A stretch of 34,601 bases of DNA. It comes from Porticoccaceae bacterium (lineage in GTDB: Bacteria; Pseudomonadota; Gammaproteobacteria; Pseudomonadales; Porticoccaceae). The position numbers and the translations under genes were made by a program. How positions within the stretch are numbered: the stretch's first letter is position 1; each line of letters starts with the position of its first letter. The notes under the pieces were generated by a model. It worked only from the letters and a program-made list of their open reading frames with translations, was not told where the DNA came from and searched no databases. Below, one piece after another: positions 17,298 through 24,844 of this stretch. Location of the stretch: the NCBI GenBank assembly GCA_017858295.1, contig JAFMBU010000002.1:1-34601 (forward strand), in the 5' to 3' direction.

Positions 17298-18449
17298 TTA
17301 GCTAACAGACTCCAGAATCTCAATAAAACTCTCATGGGAGCTAGTGGGTCGCCAGTCCTGCCTGTATGTCACGCCAATCTTGCGATTCATTAACGGAGGA
17401 AGGGAGCACAGAACCGATAACCATCCGGCCTCCAGTTCGACGGCCACCTGGTCTGGTGACAAAATGGTTAAGCAATCGGTTCTCAGTAGAATTTGACGGT
17501 TTACGATTACCGATCCGCACTCCACAGAAATACGCGGCACCGGGAGACCTTCCGCAGTGAACAATGCCTCCCATTTCTCGCGCAGAGGGGAGTTAGAATG
17601 GGGCACGCACCATGGAAATTCAGCCAGTTCTCTGACTGTCGCCTGCGCCGCTTCGAGTCTGTCAAATAACGGGTGCCCCGTCCTGGCGACAACAACCGGT
17701 GCGTCTTCAAAGAGCGGAGTATGGACTAGGCCTGGGTCAGAGCCATGTTCCCTCAGGGCTCCGATCATAAAGTCCAGCTGACCACTCAATAGCGGCTCTA
17801 TAAGCTCGGTGAATGAACCCTCAGAAATACGTATATCAACGTTGGGATGGGATGCTTGAAATTCAACCACAGCTGCAGGTAACACTCGAGCGCGGCACAG
17901 GGGCATAGCGCCGATCACAATTGACCCAGAAGCTATACCTTTGAGCGCCATGAGATCATTGATCATATAACGCAATTCAGCCCCCGCAAGACTAAATCGA
18001 CGAGCTTGGGTCTGTCCAAAATCGGTCAAGGCAAGCCCGCGGCCTTTGCGGCGTGTCAGATCCTGTTTAAGGAAAATTTCGAGATCGCGAATAGCGCGGT
18101 GTAACGAGGCCGAAGATAGCCCGGTGCTATTGGATGCCTCGGCGAAATTTCCACACTGCGCTAGAGCGAGAAAGGCTTTTATCTGTGTATGAGTAACGTT
18201 TTTACGGCCAATATAGTTAAGCGTCTCAACAATCCGTGGGTAGATAAGCTTTGCCGCGTCAGTTGGAACCAAGCCTCCGCTCTGGCGATCGAATAGAGCA
18301 AAGTCCAATTGATCTTCAAGTTTTGCAATAGCCTGCGTGACAGCGGGCTGTGAAAGATTAACTGCCCGTGCAGCTGCGGTTGACGTTCCCATCTCTACTG
18401 TCTTCAGGAATGCCCGCAAATGCCTGATGTTAAATCGCCATATATCCAT
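17298..18449 (-). CDS. LysR-type regulator with two tandem helix-turn-helix domains
   Basis: A 383-aa transcription factor, about 80 residues longer than a normal LysR protein. The extra length is a second DNA-binding domain. Residues about 8-67 form a LysR helix-turn-helix (TAAARAVNLSQPAVTQAIAKLE ... LFDRQSGGLVPTDAA, quoted in parts). Residues about 88-147 repeat the same pattern (ASNSTGLSSASLHRAIRDLE ... LTRRKGRGLALTDFG). A LysR substrate-binding domain follows from about 174. It lies between the two lig arms, divergent from ligJ, and is the obvious regulator of both. A putative operator starts eight bases upstream of its own ATG, so autorepression is likely. The inducer is probably a pathway intermediate, by analogy with LigR-type regulators. 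Confidence 0.9.
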   Translation of the reverse strand: MDIWRFNIRHLRAFLKTVEMGTSTAAARAVNLSQPAVTQAIAKLEDQLDFALFDRQSGGLVPTDAAKLIYPRIVETLNYIGRKNVTHTQIKAFLALAQCGNFAEASNSTGLSSASLHRAIRDLEIFLKQDLTRRKGRGLALTDFGQTQARRFSLAGAELRYMINDLMALKGIASGSIVIGAMPLCRARVLPAAVVEFQASHPNVDIRISEGSFTELIEPLLSGQLDFMIGALREHGSDPGLVHTPLFEDAPVVVARTGHPLFDRLEAAQATVRELAEFPWCVPHSNSPLREKWEALFTAEGLPVPRISVECGSVIVNRQILLRTDCLTILSPDQVAVELEAGWLSVLCSLPPLMNRKIGVTYRQDWRPTSSHESFIEILESVS

Positions 18450-18457
18450 TTCTTAAT

Positions 18458-18474
18458 ATTAGCATTTTCTTATA
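18458..18474 (+). promoter_or_regulatory. Putative LysR operator between regulator and ligJ
   Basis: ATTAGCATTTTCTTATA matches 15 of 17 bases of the site upstream of ligK and is 76 bases before the ligJ ATG. It is part of a larger array: CATTTCTTA at 18447-18455 (overlapping the regulator's start codon), CATTTTCTTA at 18463-18472, and an inverted AAGAAAT at 18476-18482. A GATAAT -10-like box at 18506-18511 would place the site near -50. Confidence 0.65.
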
Positions 18475-18550
18475 GAAGAAATACACTACTAATGCGCCCT
18501 GCATTGATAATTTGGTTACACTGTTTGAAAACAATTTTAGGCATCTCACC

Positions 18551-19591
18551 ATGAGTCTCATCATCGACTGTCACGGACATCAAACCCTTGTTCCTCAAGC
18601 ACACCTTGATTTCAGAGCAGCTCAGCTCGCGCGCCTTGAAGACCCTTCAAAGCCGCGCCCTAGCCTGCCTGTCTATCCAGACTCGGAGCTCTATGAGATC
18701 ATCGCCAACAATCAGTACAGGTTACAGCAGGAACGTGGTGCGGATATTACAATCTTCTCACCGCGCGCTTCAGCTATGGAACCCCACATTGGCGATACTG
18801 AAACCTCTATCGACTGGGCCCAAGCCTGCAACAATATGATTAAACGAACAGTCGACCTTTTCCCCGATAATTTTGTCGGTGTCTGCCAGCTGCCCCAGCA
18901 AGTAAAAAACGATAAACCCGCCGGCCTCGAGGACGCGATTGAAGAACTTGAACGCTGTGTACTCGAACTCGGATTTATCGGCTGTAATCTCAACCCTGAC
19001 CCGTCTGGAGGACACTTTTCAGCGCCACCTTTAACCGATCGCTACTGGTATCCACTCTACGAAAAAATGGTCGAGCTCCGAGTACCAGCCATGATCCATG
19101 TGTCCGGCTCATGTAATGCGTGCCTCCATGCCACAGGTTCTTATTACATGGCCGCCGACACCAATGCCTTTATGAACCTAATTACAGGGGACTTGTTTGC
19201 CGACTTTCCTGAGCTGAATTTTGTGATACCCCACGGTGGAGGAGCCGTGCCATATCATTGGGGCCGATACCGCGGGCTAGCAGATATGTTGGGCAAGCCA
19301 ACCCTCGACAAACATCTGATGCAAAATGTCTACTTTGATACCTGCGTTTACCATCAACCGGGCATTGATCTGCTATGCGAAGTCATAGATCCAAAAAACA
19401 TTCTGTTTGCCTCTGAGATGATCGGCGCTGTCCGCTGTATTGATCCAGAAACAGGCTTCTATTTCGATGACACCAAACGGTATCTGGAAAATCTCGATCT
19501 TACAGCTGATGCTCGGCACGATATTTTCGAAGGTAACGCTCGCCGTATTTATCCGCGGCTTGACGAACTACTGAAAGGACGGGGCTTGTGA
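18551..19591 (+). CDS. ligJ: 4-oxalomesaconate hydratase
   Basis: A 346-aa amidohydrolase-superfamily hydratase that adds water to 4-oxalomesaconate to give 4-carboxy-4-hydroxy-2-oxoadipate. Metal ligands are visible in DCHGH (His8, His10) and MIHVSG (His183); Glu289 in FASEMIGA corresponds to the glutamate described for LigJ, and His228 sits in VIPHGGG. The start was moved to ATG 18551 (MSLIIDCHGH) from an in-frame ATG at 18512 because this gives the family length (about 341 aa) and places the metal motif at the usual position. It is the first gene of the plus arm, and its TGA overlaps the GTG of the Rieske gene. Confidence 0.93.
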   Translation: MSLIIDCHGHQTLVPQAHLDFRAAQLARLEDPSKPRPSLPVYPDSELYEIIANNQYRLQQERGADITIFSPRASAMEPHIGDTETSIDWAQACNNMIKRTVDLFPDNFVGVCQLPQQVKNDKPAGLEDAIEELERCVLELGFIGCNLNPDPSGGHFSAPPLTDRYWYPLYEKMVELRVPAMIHVSGSCNACLHATGSYYMAADTNAFMNLITGDLFADFPELNFVIPHGGGAVPYHWGRYRGLADMLGKPTLDKHLMQNVYFDTCVYHQPGIDLLCEVIDPKNILFASEMIGAVRCIDPETGFYFDDTKRYLENLDLTADARHDIFEGNARRIYPRLDELLKGRGL

Positions 19592-20610
19592 CTTTTATAA
19601 GAAATCGCTGGTATATCGCAGCCTGGGACGGTGAGGTTGCCAACGCTCCTCTCTCCAGAAAGATCTGCGGTGAGACTATTGTGCTCTACCGAAAACTTAA
19701 TGGCAGTGTTGTGGCCTTGCGCGATGCCTGTCCCCATCGCCTGCTTCCTCTCTCCCTTGGCACTCGAGAGGGGGACAACCTCCGTTGTAAGTATCACGGC
19801 ATGCTGATCGGACCTGATGGCAGTCCAGAGGAAATGCCTTTGACAAATCAGCGGGTCAACAAACAAATCTGTACTCAAAGCTACAATGTGGTGGAAAAGT
19901 ACCGCTATATCTGGGTCTGGATTGGAGAGCAAGATAAGGCTGATCCAGAGATGGTTCCCGATTTCTGGCCCTGCGATAGCGAAGGCTGGGTCTTCGACGG
20001 TGGCTATTCGCATGTGCAGTGCGATTATCGCCTCTTTATCGATAATCTTATGGATCTTACCCATGAGACATACGTCCATGCTGGGTCTATTGGCCAGAAG
20101 GAGTTAATGGAAAGTCCGTTAGAAACCTCTGTAAATGGGAATAAAGTGACTCTTTCGAGATGGATACCGAATATATCGCCGCCACCCTTTTGGCGCGACG
20201 CGCTGCAAAAGGACACTCAAGTTGATCGCTGGCAAATCTGCGAATTCATCGAACCCTGTTCGGTCAATATAGACGTTGGTGTTTCGCCCATTGAGAATCT
20301 TGACTCGCTTGAGGAGCATAATTCCGGCGTACGAGGATTTGTTATCGATTCTATGACACCGGAAACCGAAGAGAGCTGTCACTACTTCTGGGGCATGGCA
20401 CGTAATTTCAGAATTGACGACCAAGGCCTGACACAGCGTATCCGAGCCGGACAAGCGGCAATTTTTCATGAAGATATAGAGATACTTGAGCGTCAACAGC
20501 AATCAATTGCCGATAATCCTGATATGGCCTTGAGGGTTCTTTCCATTGATTCCGGCGGCGCCCATGCCAGACGCAGTATTTCTAAATTGATGGAAATCGA
20601 AAATGGATAG
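19588..20610 (+). CDS. Rieske oxygenase, VanA-type (probable aromatic O-demethylase)
   Basis: A 340-aa terminal oxygenase of the vanillate demethylase (VanA)/phthalate oxygenase class. The Rieske cluster ligands are Cys48/His50 (ACPHR) and Cys67/His70 (CKYHG). The mononuclear iron motif follows in NLMDLTHETYVH with His159 and His164. It starts with GTG in a GTGA overlap with ligJ and an AAAGGACGG site, and overlaps ligA by eight bases. Such tight packing implies that it makes the substrate of LigAB, for example protocatechuate from vanillate with formaldehyde release, or gallate from a methoxylated precursor. No VanB-like reductase gene is visible in the window, so electrons must come from elsewhere. 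I do not assign the symbol vanA because the substrate is unproven. Confidence 0.88.
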   Translation: MTFIRNRWYIAAWDGEVANAPLSRKICGETIVLYRKLNGSVVALRDACPHRLLPLSLGTREGDNLRCKYHGMLIGPDGSPEEMPLTNQRVNKQICTQSYNVVEKYRYIWVWIGEQDKADPEMVPDFWPCDSEGWVFDGGYSHVQCDYRLFIDNLMDLTHETYVHAGSIGQKELMESPLETSVNGNKVTLSRWIPNISPPPFWRDALQKDTQVDRWQICEFIEPCSVNIDVGVSPIENLDSLEEHNSGVRGFVIDSMTPETEESCHYFWGMARNFRIDDQGLTQRIRAGQAAIFHEDIEILERQQQSIADNPDMALRVLSIDSGGAHARRSISKLMEIENG

Positions 20611-21007
20611 AAATAATCAAGACTACAAAGTGGCTTTCGGTGATATTCCTGGCACACTTGTCTTCACAGCAGAGAGAGCGAGGAAAGGTTACTGGCTCAA
20701 TCAGTTTTGTATGTCACTTATGAAGCCCGAAAATCGCAAAAGATGGCTCGCTAACGAACAGGACTACTTGCGCGATTGGAAAATCACGACCGAACAAAAA
20801 GCCGCGCTTCTGGCCCGCGACTATAACCAACTCCTCGCCTTGGGCGGCAATATTTACTACCTCGCAAAAGTATTTTCAACCGACGGCCTCTCTTTTGTTC
20901 AAGCCGTGTCAACCATGACAGGTATGACGGTTGAGGATTACCAAGCCATGATGGCAGCCGGTGGCCGGTCGCCAGATGGCGTTCGATCGATAAAAGAGGG
21001 CAAATAG
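20603..21007 (+). CDS. ligA: Protocatechuate 4,5-dioxygenase alpha subunit
   Basis: A 134-aa small subunit of the class III (LigAB-type) extradiol dioxygenase. DIPGTLVFTAERARKGY, LNQFCMSLMKPENRKRW, the YNQLLALGGN segment, STMTGMT and the C-terminal GGRSPDGVRSIK match LigA nearly end to end (LigA is 139 aa). The subunit caps the active site of the beta subunit. It overlaps the Rieske gene stop by eight bases (ATGGATAG), and the ligB start follows its stop by one base. Confidence 0.95.
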   Translation: MDRNNQDYKVAFGDIPGTLVFTAERARKGYWLNQFCMSLMKPENRKRWLANEQDYLRDWKITTEQKAALLARDYNQLLALGGNIYYLAKVFSTDGLSFVQAVSTMTGMTVEDYQAMMAAGGRSPDGVRSIKEGK

Positions 21008-21008
21008 C

Positions 21009-21854
21009 ATGGCTAAAATAACGGCGGGTGTCGCCACAAGTCACGTTCCACTGATTGGCGTCGGCATTGACCAAGGCAAATGTGACGAACCCTATTTTAA
21101 GCCTATTTTTGCAGGCTACGATTGGACAAAAGAGTGGATTGCAAAGCCAGAGAACAGACCAGATGTTGTGATTCTTGTGTATAACGATCACGCATCGGCT
21201 TTTGGGCAAGAGATTATTCCAACATTCGCCATTGGCTGCGCGGAAGAGTTCACCTCCGCCGACGAAGGTTGGGGGCCTAGACCCGTGCCAAAGATCAAGA
21301 ATCATCCCGATTTGGCGTGGCATATTGCTGAAAATCTTATTCTGGATGAGTTCGACATGACCATCATTAACGAGATGGATGTGGATCATGGTCTCACAGT
21401 GCCGCTTTCGGCCATATTCGGTCAACCTGACGCTTGGCCAGCGCTAATTGTTCCCATCATGATCAATGTAGTGACCTACCCTATCGCCTCCGGCGATCGG
21501 TGTTTCCGTCTGGGACAATCCATTAAACGCGCAGTTGAGCGCTTCCCCAGCGATCTCAACGTGCAAATTTGGGGCACTGGTGGAATGAGTCACCAACTCC
21601 AGGGTCCCCGGGCAGGATTGATCAATCAAAAATGGGATCAGACGTTTTTGGATGATCTAACTGCAGACCCTGAACGCTTGCGTCAAATACCGCATATCGA
21701 ATACCTGCGTGAGGCAGGCTCAGAGGGGATTGAACTAGTCATGTGGCTGGTTATGTTAGGCGCACTGACAAACCCTAAAGAATTACATCGTCATTATCAC
21801 GTGCCCGCGTCAAATACGGCACTCGGACACATTGTGCTGGAGAATGGAAAATGA
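21009..21854 (+). CDS. ligB: Protocatechuate 4,5-dioxygenase beta subunit
   Basis: A 281-aa catalytic subunit that cleaves the ring of protocatechuate between carbons 4 and 5 with ferrous iron, giving 4-carboxy-2-hydroxymuconate-6-semialdehyde. Residues known from Sphingobium LigB fall at the very same numbers: iron ligands His12, His61 and Glu242, catalytic His195 in GTGGMSHQLQGPRAG, and His127 in MDVDHG. The chain stops about 20 residues short of the SYK-6 protein, losing only its C-terminal tail. Substrate range (protocatechuate against gallate or 3-O-methylgallate) cannot be decided by eye. It shares a 4-base ATGA overlap with ligC. Confidence 0.96.
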   Translation: MAKITAGVATSHVPLIGVGIDQGKCDEPYFKPIFAGYDWTKEWIAKPENRPDVVILVYNDHASAFGQEIIPTFAIGCAEEFTSADEGWGPRPVPKIKNHPDLAWHIAENLILDEFDMTIINEMDVDHGLTVPLSAIFGQPDAWPALIVPIMINVVTYPIASGDRCFRLGQSIKRAVERFPSDLNVQIWGTGGMSHQLQGPRAGLINQKWDQTFLDDLTADPERLRQIPHIEYLREAGSEGIELVMWLVMLGALTNPKELHRHYHVPASNTALGHIVLENGK

Positions 21855-22795
21855 AAATAGTTGTTGCTGGAGAAGGTGCTTTCGGTCGAAAGCATTTGGA
21901 AGCCCTGAGAAACATTGAAAATATAGAAGTGGTATCACTGGCCGGTGGCGTTGAGTCCGCTACAGGTGATGTTGCAAAAGATTTCGGTATCCCCCATTGG
22001 TCACTGGATCTCGGTGAGTGCCTAAGCCAACCGGGTGTGGAAGCCGCGATTTTAGTGACCCCTACCCCGATGCATGCGGCTCAGGCTATGCAAGTTTTGG
22101 ACGCGGGTAAACACGTTTTTGTTGAAATACCTATGGCAGATAATATTGAGGACTCAAGAGCTCTTTCAGAAAAAGTAAAAGCTACTGGGTTAACCGCAAT
22201 GGTCGGACATGTCCGTCGCTTTAATCCTCCACACCAGTGGGTGAACAACAGAGTGGCGAGCGGAGAACTCAATATCCAACAAATGGATATTCAAACCTTC
22301 TTTTTCCGTCGTAGCAATGTCAATGCGCTGGGCGAGCCCCGCAGCTGGACCGACCATTTACTGTGGCACCATGCAGCCCACTCAATCGATCTATTCAGGT
22401 ATCAAACAGGTGAAGACATCGCCGATGTATATGCGGTGGCAGGCCCAGTGAACCCAGACTTGGGAATCTATATGGACATGGGAGTGGTGATGCGAACCAC
22501 CGGTGGAAAAATTTGTAACCTGTCTCTTTCCTTCAACAATGATGGACCACTCGGAACTGAATTTCGCTACATTTGCGACAACGGAACTTACACTGCCTAT
22601 TACGATGATATGAAAACTGGGAGAGGCGAAATTGTCGACGTGTCCGATATTGATATATCCACTAATGGAATCGAACTGATGCAGCGGGAATTCTTTTCAG
22701 CCATTAAAGAAGGCCGAGAGCCCAATGGATCAGTTGGCCAAATTCTTTCTACCATGGAAGTGCTGGAAAAAATCCAACAAATGGTCGAGAAGTGA
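21851..22795 (+). CDS. ligC: 4-carboxy-2-hydroxymuconate-6-semialdehyde dehydrogenase
   Basis: A 314-aa GFO/IDH/MocA-type NADP-dependent dehydrogenase. It oxidises the cyclic hemiacetal of the LigAB product to 2-pyrone-4,6-dicarboxylate, the LigI substrate. Seen: the N-terminal Rossmann motif GEGAFGRKH, VFVEIPMADN, and the HHAAHSIDLFRYQTG helix, all as in LigC/PmdC. It is coupled to ligB by ATGA and ends the plus arm. A hairpin stands about 70 bases after its stop. Confidence 0.94.
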   Translation: MKIVVAGEGAFGRKHLEALRNIENIEVVSLAGGVESATGDVAKDFGIPHWSLDLGECLSQPGVEAAILVTPTPMHAAQAMQVLDAGKHVFVEIPMADNIEDSRALSEKVKATGLTAMVGHVRRFNPPHQWVNNRVASGELNIQQMDIQTFFFRRSNVNALGEPRSWTDHLLWHHAAHSIDLFRYQTGEDIADVYAVAGPVNPDLGIYMDMGVVMRTTGGKICNLSLSFNNDGPLGTEFRYICDNGTYTAYYDDMKTGRGEIVDVSDIDISTNGIELMQREFFSAIKEGREPNGSVGQILSTMEVLEKIQQMVEK

Positions 22796-22868
22796 TTTCG
22801 CGAAAATCTTAAATAGTGAAAACCGACGTTATTATTGGAGCAGGGCCTTCTGACTTGATGTTGAACCC

Positions 22869-22888
22869 ATGCCCGCCTAAGCGGGCAT
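22869..22888. terminator. Terminator-like hairpin after ligC
   Basis: A perfect 8-bp ATGCCCGC/GCGGGCAT stem with a CTAA loop lies between the convergent ligC and sulfatase genes. The following plus-strand bases are only mildly T-rich, so it may be a bidirectional or Rho-assisted end, or simply protect the 3' end. Confidence 0.5.
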
Positions 22889-22966
22889 AGACTGCATTAT
22901 TGTTTAACGTCGATCACTTTTCTGATCTATCCAAGCGTCAAAATTTGGCTCAACCTTACTAAAATC

Positions 22967-24709
22967 TCACTCACTCTTTTGCTGCGGGGGCCCCGGCACA
23001 AATACACCATTCTGTTTAGCATATGCACCCCAAGCAGCTACAAGACGCTCTAAGACCTGACCATTTTCTGCGCTGACATCGTTGCTCTCAGCTATATCAT
23101 CTGAAAGATTGTAGAGCTTCCAAGAAGATGGCGAAGAACGGTCACCAGTATCTTTGCCATACACCGCTTTCCAATCTCCAACTCGTATACCGCGTTTCAG
23201 GTGGAGCTCCCAGGCAATTGCGTCAGTGTCAGAGCGCACAGACTCCAACGATCCGTCTAATATCGGCTTCCATGACTTCGCAGAAGGCATAGAGATGACA
23301 CCAGCGGCTGTTACTGGGGCTTCAGATACGTCACTGTAAGCTGTATGTGTAATGTCCAGTACTGTTGGCATAACATCACGAACAGACAGCGCACTTGAGA
23401 TAATTCTTTGGCCTTTTATAGCAGGGCCCGAGATAAAGGCAGGCACTCTCACACCACCCTCTTCTGTATCTCCCTTCGACTTTCGAAAAGGTGCCATTGC
23501 CGCTTGCGCCCACTGACTACCATAGGTAATAAAGCTCTCCCCGGTCCCCATCTTCGACAGGTCTGAATTGCCTGCATTAATCGCTGCAAGAACCGCGGCT
23601 TTGTGCTGCGGAGGCGTTGAGTTAGAGGTTCTACCTATAAGTGGCCTAGCTCCGATACCCTCGGCCCCATTATCCGACATGAAAATAATAACGGTGTTGT
23701 CATACTCTCCAGAGACACGCAATTGATCTAACACTCTACCCACGTTCTGATCCAGCGAGTCCACCATGGCAGCGTAGATTTCCATATTGCGAGATTCGAC
23801 CTTACGCTGCTGCTCTGAAAGCTTCTGCCAGTCGTCAAGTACAACAAGACTCGATATTGGAACGGCGCTATCGATTAATCCCAAACGCTTCATACGCTCG
23901 AAACGAGCGGAGCGTAAAGCCTCTGGACCCGCATTGTAGCGGTCCTTATATTTTTCGATCAGTTCCGCTGGCGCCTGCAATGGCCAGTGCGGTGCGGTAA
24001 AGGCCAAATAGGCAAAGAATGGCTGATCTGGCTTATCTTCGAGATTAAGATAATCGATTAAGCGCTCGGCATAGACATCGCTTGAATAGGAACCCAAGGG
24101 AAATTCGGCTGGCCGACCATTCTCGGTATAAGTCGCTGGCTGAAGGGCTGGACCACCATTTTGGCCGGCACCGAAATGATCGGCACCTCCCTGCATTAAG
24201 GCGAAGGCACGATCAAAACCGTGCTCTGTTGGTTGCTGGTTAGGCTGACTACCCAAATGCCATTTTCCACTCATTAACGTCCTATAGCCGGCATTGGAAA
24301 GCACTTCGGCAATGGTTGTGGTTTCTGGTTTGAGATAACCCTCGTAACCTGGTTTGCCCTTTAGAATCGAAAATGTTTGCAGAGCTTCAGCCATAGCGCC
24401 CATGCCAGCAGGATGGTTATCTTGGCCTGTCAGTAGCATGGACCGAGTCGGGGAACAGCTTGGAGTTGCATAGAAATTTGTAAGTCGTACCCCAGATGTT
24501 GCTAGGGCGTCAAGATTGGGCGTTTCAATTTCGCCACCAAAAGCCCCAAGATCAGAGAATCCAAGATCATCGGCAACGATAAGAAGAATATTTGGCTTAT
24601 CAACTTTTACCAACTCATCTGAGATACTCTCAGTCGATCCTAAAGCACTAATTACTCCAGAATACGCCAGAGAAATAACAAGGCAGATAACGTTTGGTAT
24701 GAGTTTCAT
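22967..24709 (-). CDS. Exported arylsulfatase, Cys-type (formylglycine)
   Basis: A 580-aa type I sulfatase that hydrolyses sulfate esters. The N-terminus (about 1-24) is a Sec signal peptide, so it acts in the periplasm. The calcium-site DD (47-48) is in ADDLGFSD. The formylglycine motif is CSPTR with Cys85, followed by SMLLTGQDNHPAGMG, closest to Pseudomonas-type arylsulfatases. GKWHLG and FMSDNGAEG supply the remaining active-site residues. A Cys-type enzyme needs the formylglycine-generating enzyme or an anaerobic maturase, neither of which is visible here. It lies 135 bases downstream of the TonB-dependent receptor gene on the same strand, with a terminator-like hairpin between them. The position between two aromatic modules suggests aryl sulfates as substrates. 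Confidence 0.9.
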   Translation of the reverse strand: MKLIPNVICLVISLAYSGVISALGSTESISDELVKVDKPNILLIVADDLGFSDLGAFGGEIETPNLDALATSGVRLTNFYATPSCSPTRSMLLTGQDNHPAGMGAMAEALQTFSILKGKPGYEGYLKPETTTIAEVLSNAGYRTLMSGKWHLGSQPNQQPTEHGFDRAFALMQGGADHFGAGQNGGPALQPATYTENGRPAEFPLGSYSSDVYAERLIDYLNLEDKPDQPFFAYLAFTAPHWPLQAPAELIEKYKDRYNAGPEALRSARFERMKRLGLIDSAVPISSLVVLDDWQKLSEQQRKVESRNMEIYAAMVDSLDQNVGRVLDQLRVSGEYDNTVIIFMSDNGAEGIGARPLIGRTSNSTPPQHKAAVLAAINAGNSDLSKMGTGESFITYGSQWAQAAMAPFRKSKGDTEEGGVRVPAFISGPAIKGQRIISSALSVRDVMPTVLDITHTAYSDVSEAPVTAAGVISMPSAKSWKPILDGSLESVRSDTDAIAWELHLKRGIRVGDWKAVYGKDTGDRSSPSSWKLYNLSDDIAESNDVSAENGQVLERLVAAWGAYAKQNGVFVPGPPQQKSE

Positions 24710-24786
24710 ATTAACTCGCTCTTCTGATAACGACTGGAGGGGCAGAAAAAAATTAGGTTTACCTTAACCTCGTATAAATAATAAAC

Positions 24787-24816
24787 CCTGCTCACAACTC
24801 GAAGGTCATGAGCAAG
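24787..24816 (-). terminator. Terminator-like hairpin between receptor and sulfatase genes
   Basis: On the minus strand CTTGCTCA pairs with TGAGCAGG (8 bp, one G-T wobble) around a 14-base loop and is followed by GTTTATTATTTAT. It lies just after the receptor stop and could end or attenuate its transcript before the sulfatase gene. Confidence 0.4.
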
Positions 24817-24844
24817 GTCTATTAATACTTACGTTTCCTAACTA

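Noticed and set aside
20784..21425. Long antisense reading frame (213 codons) opposite ligA/ligB
   Set aside because: It lies wholly over two genes with unmistakable family matches and intact active sites, and its translation has no recognisable domain or ribosome site.
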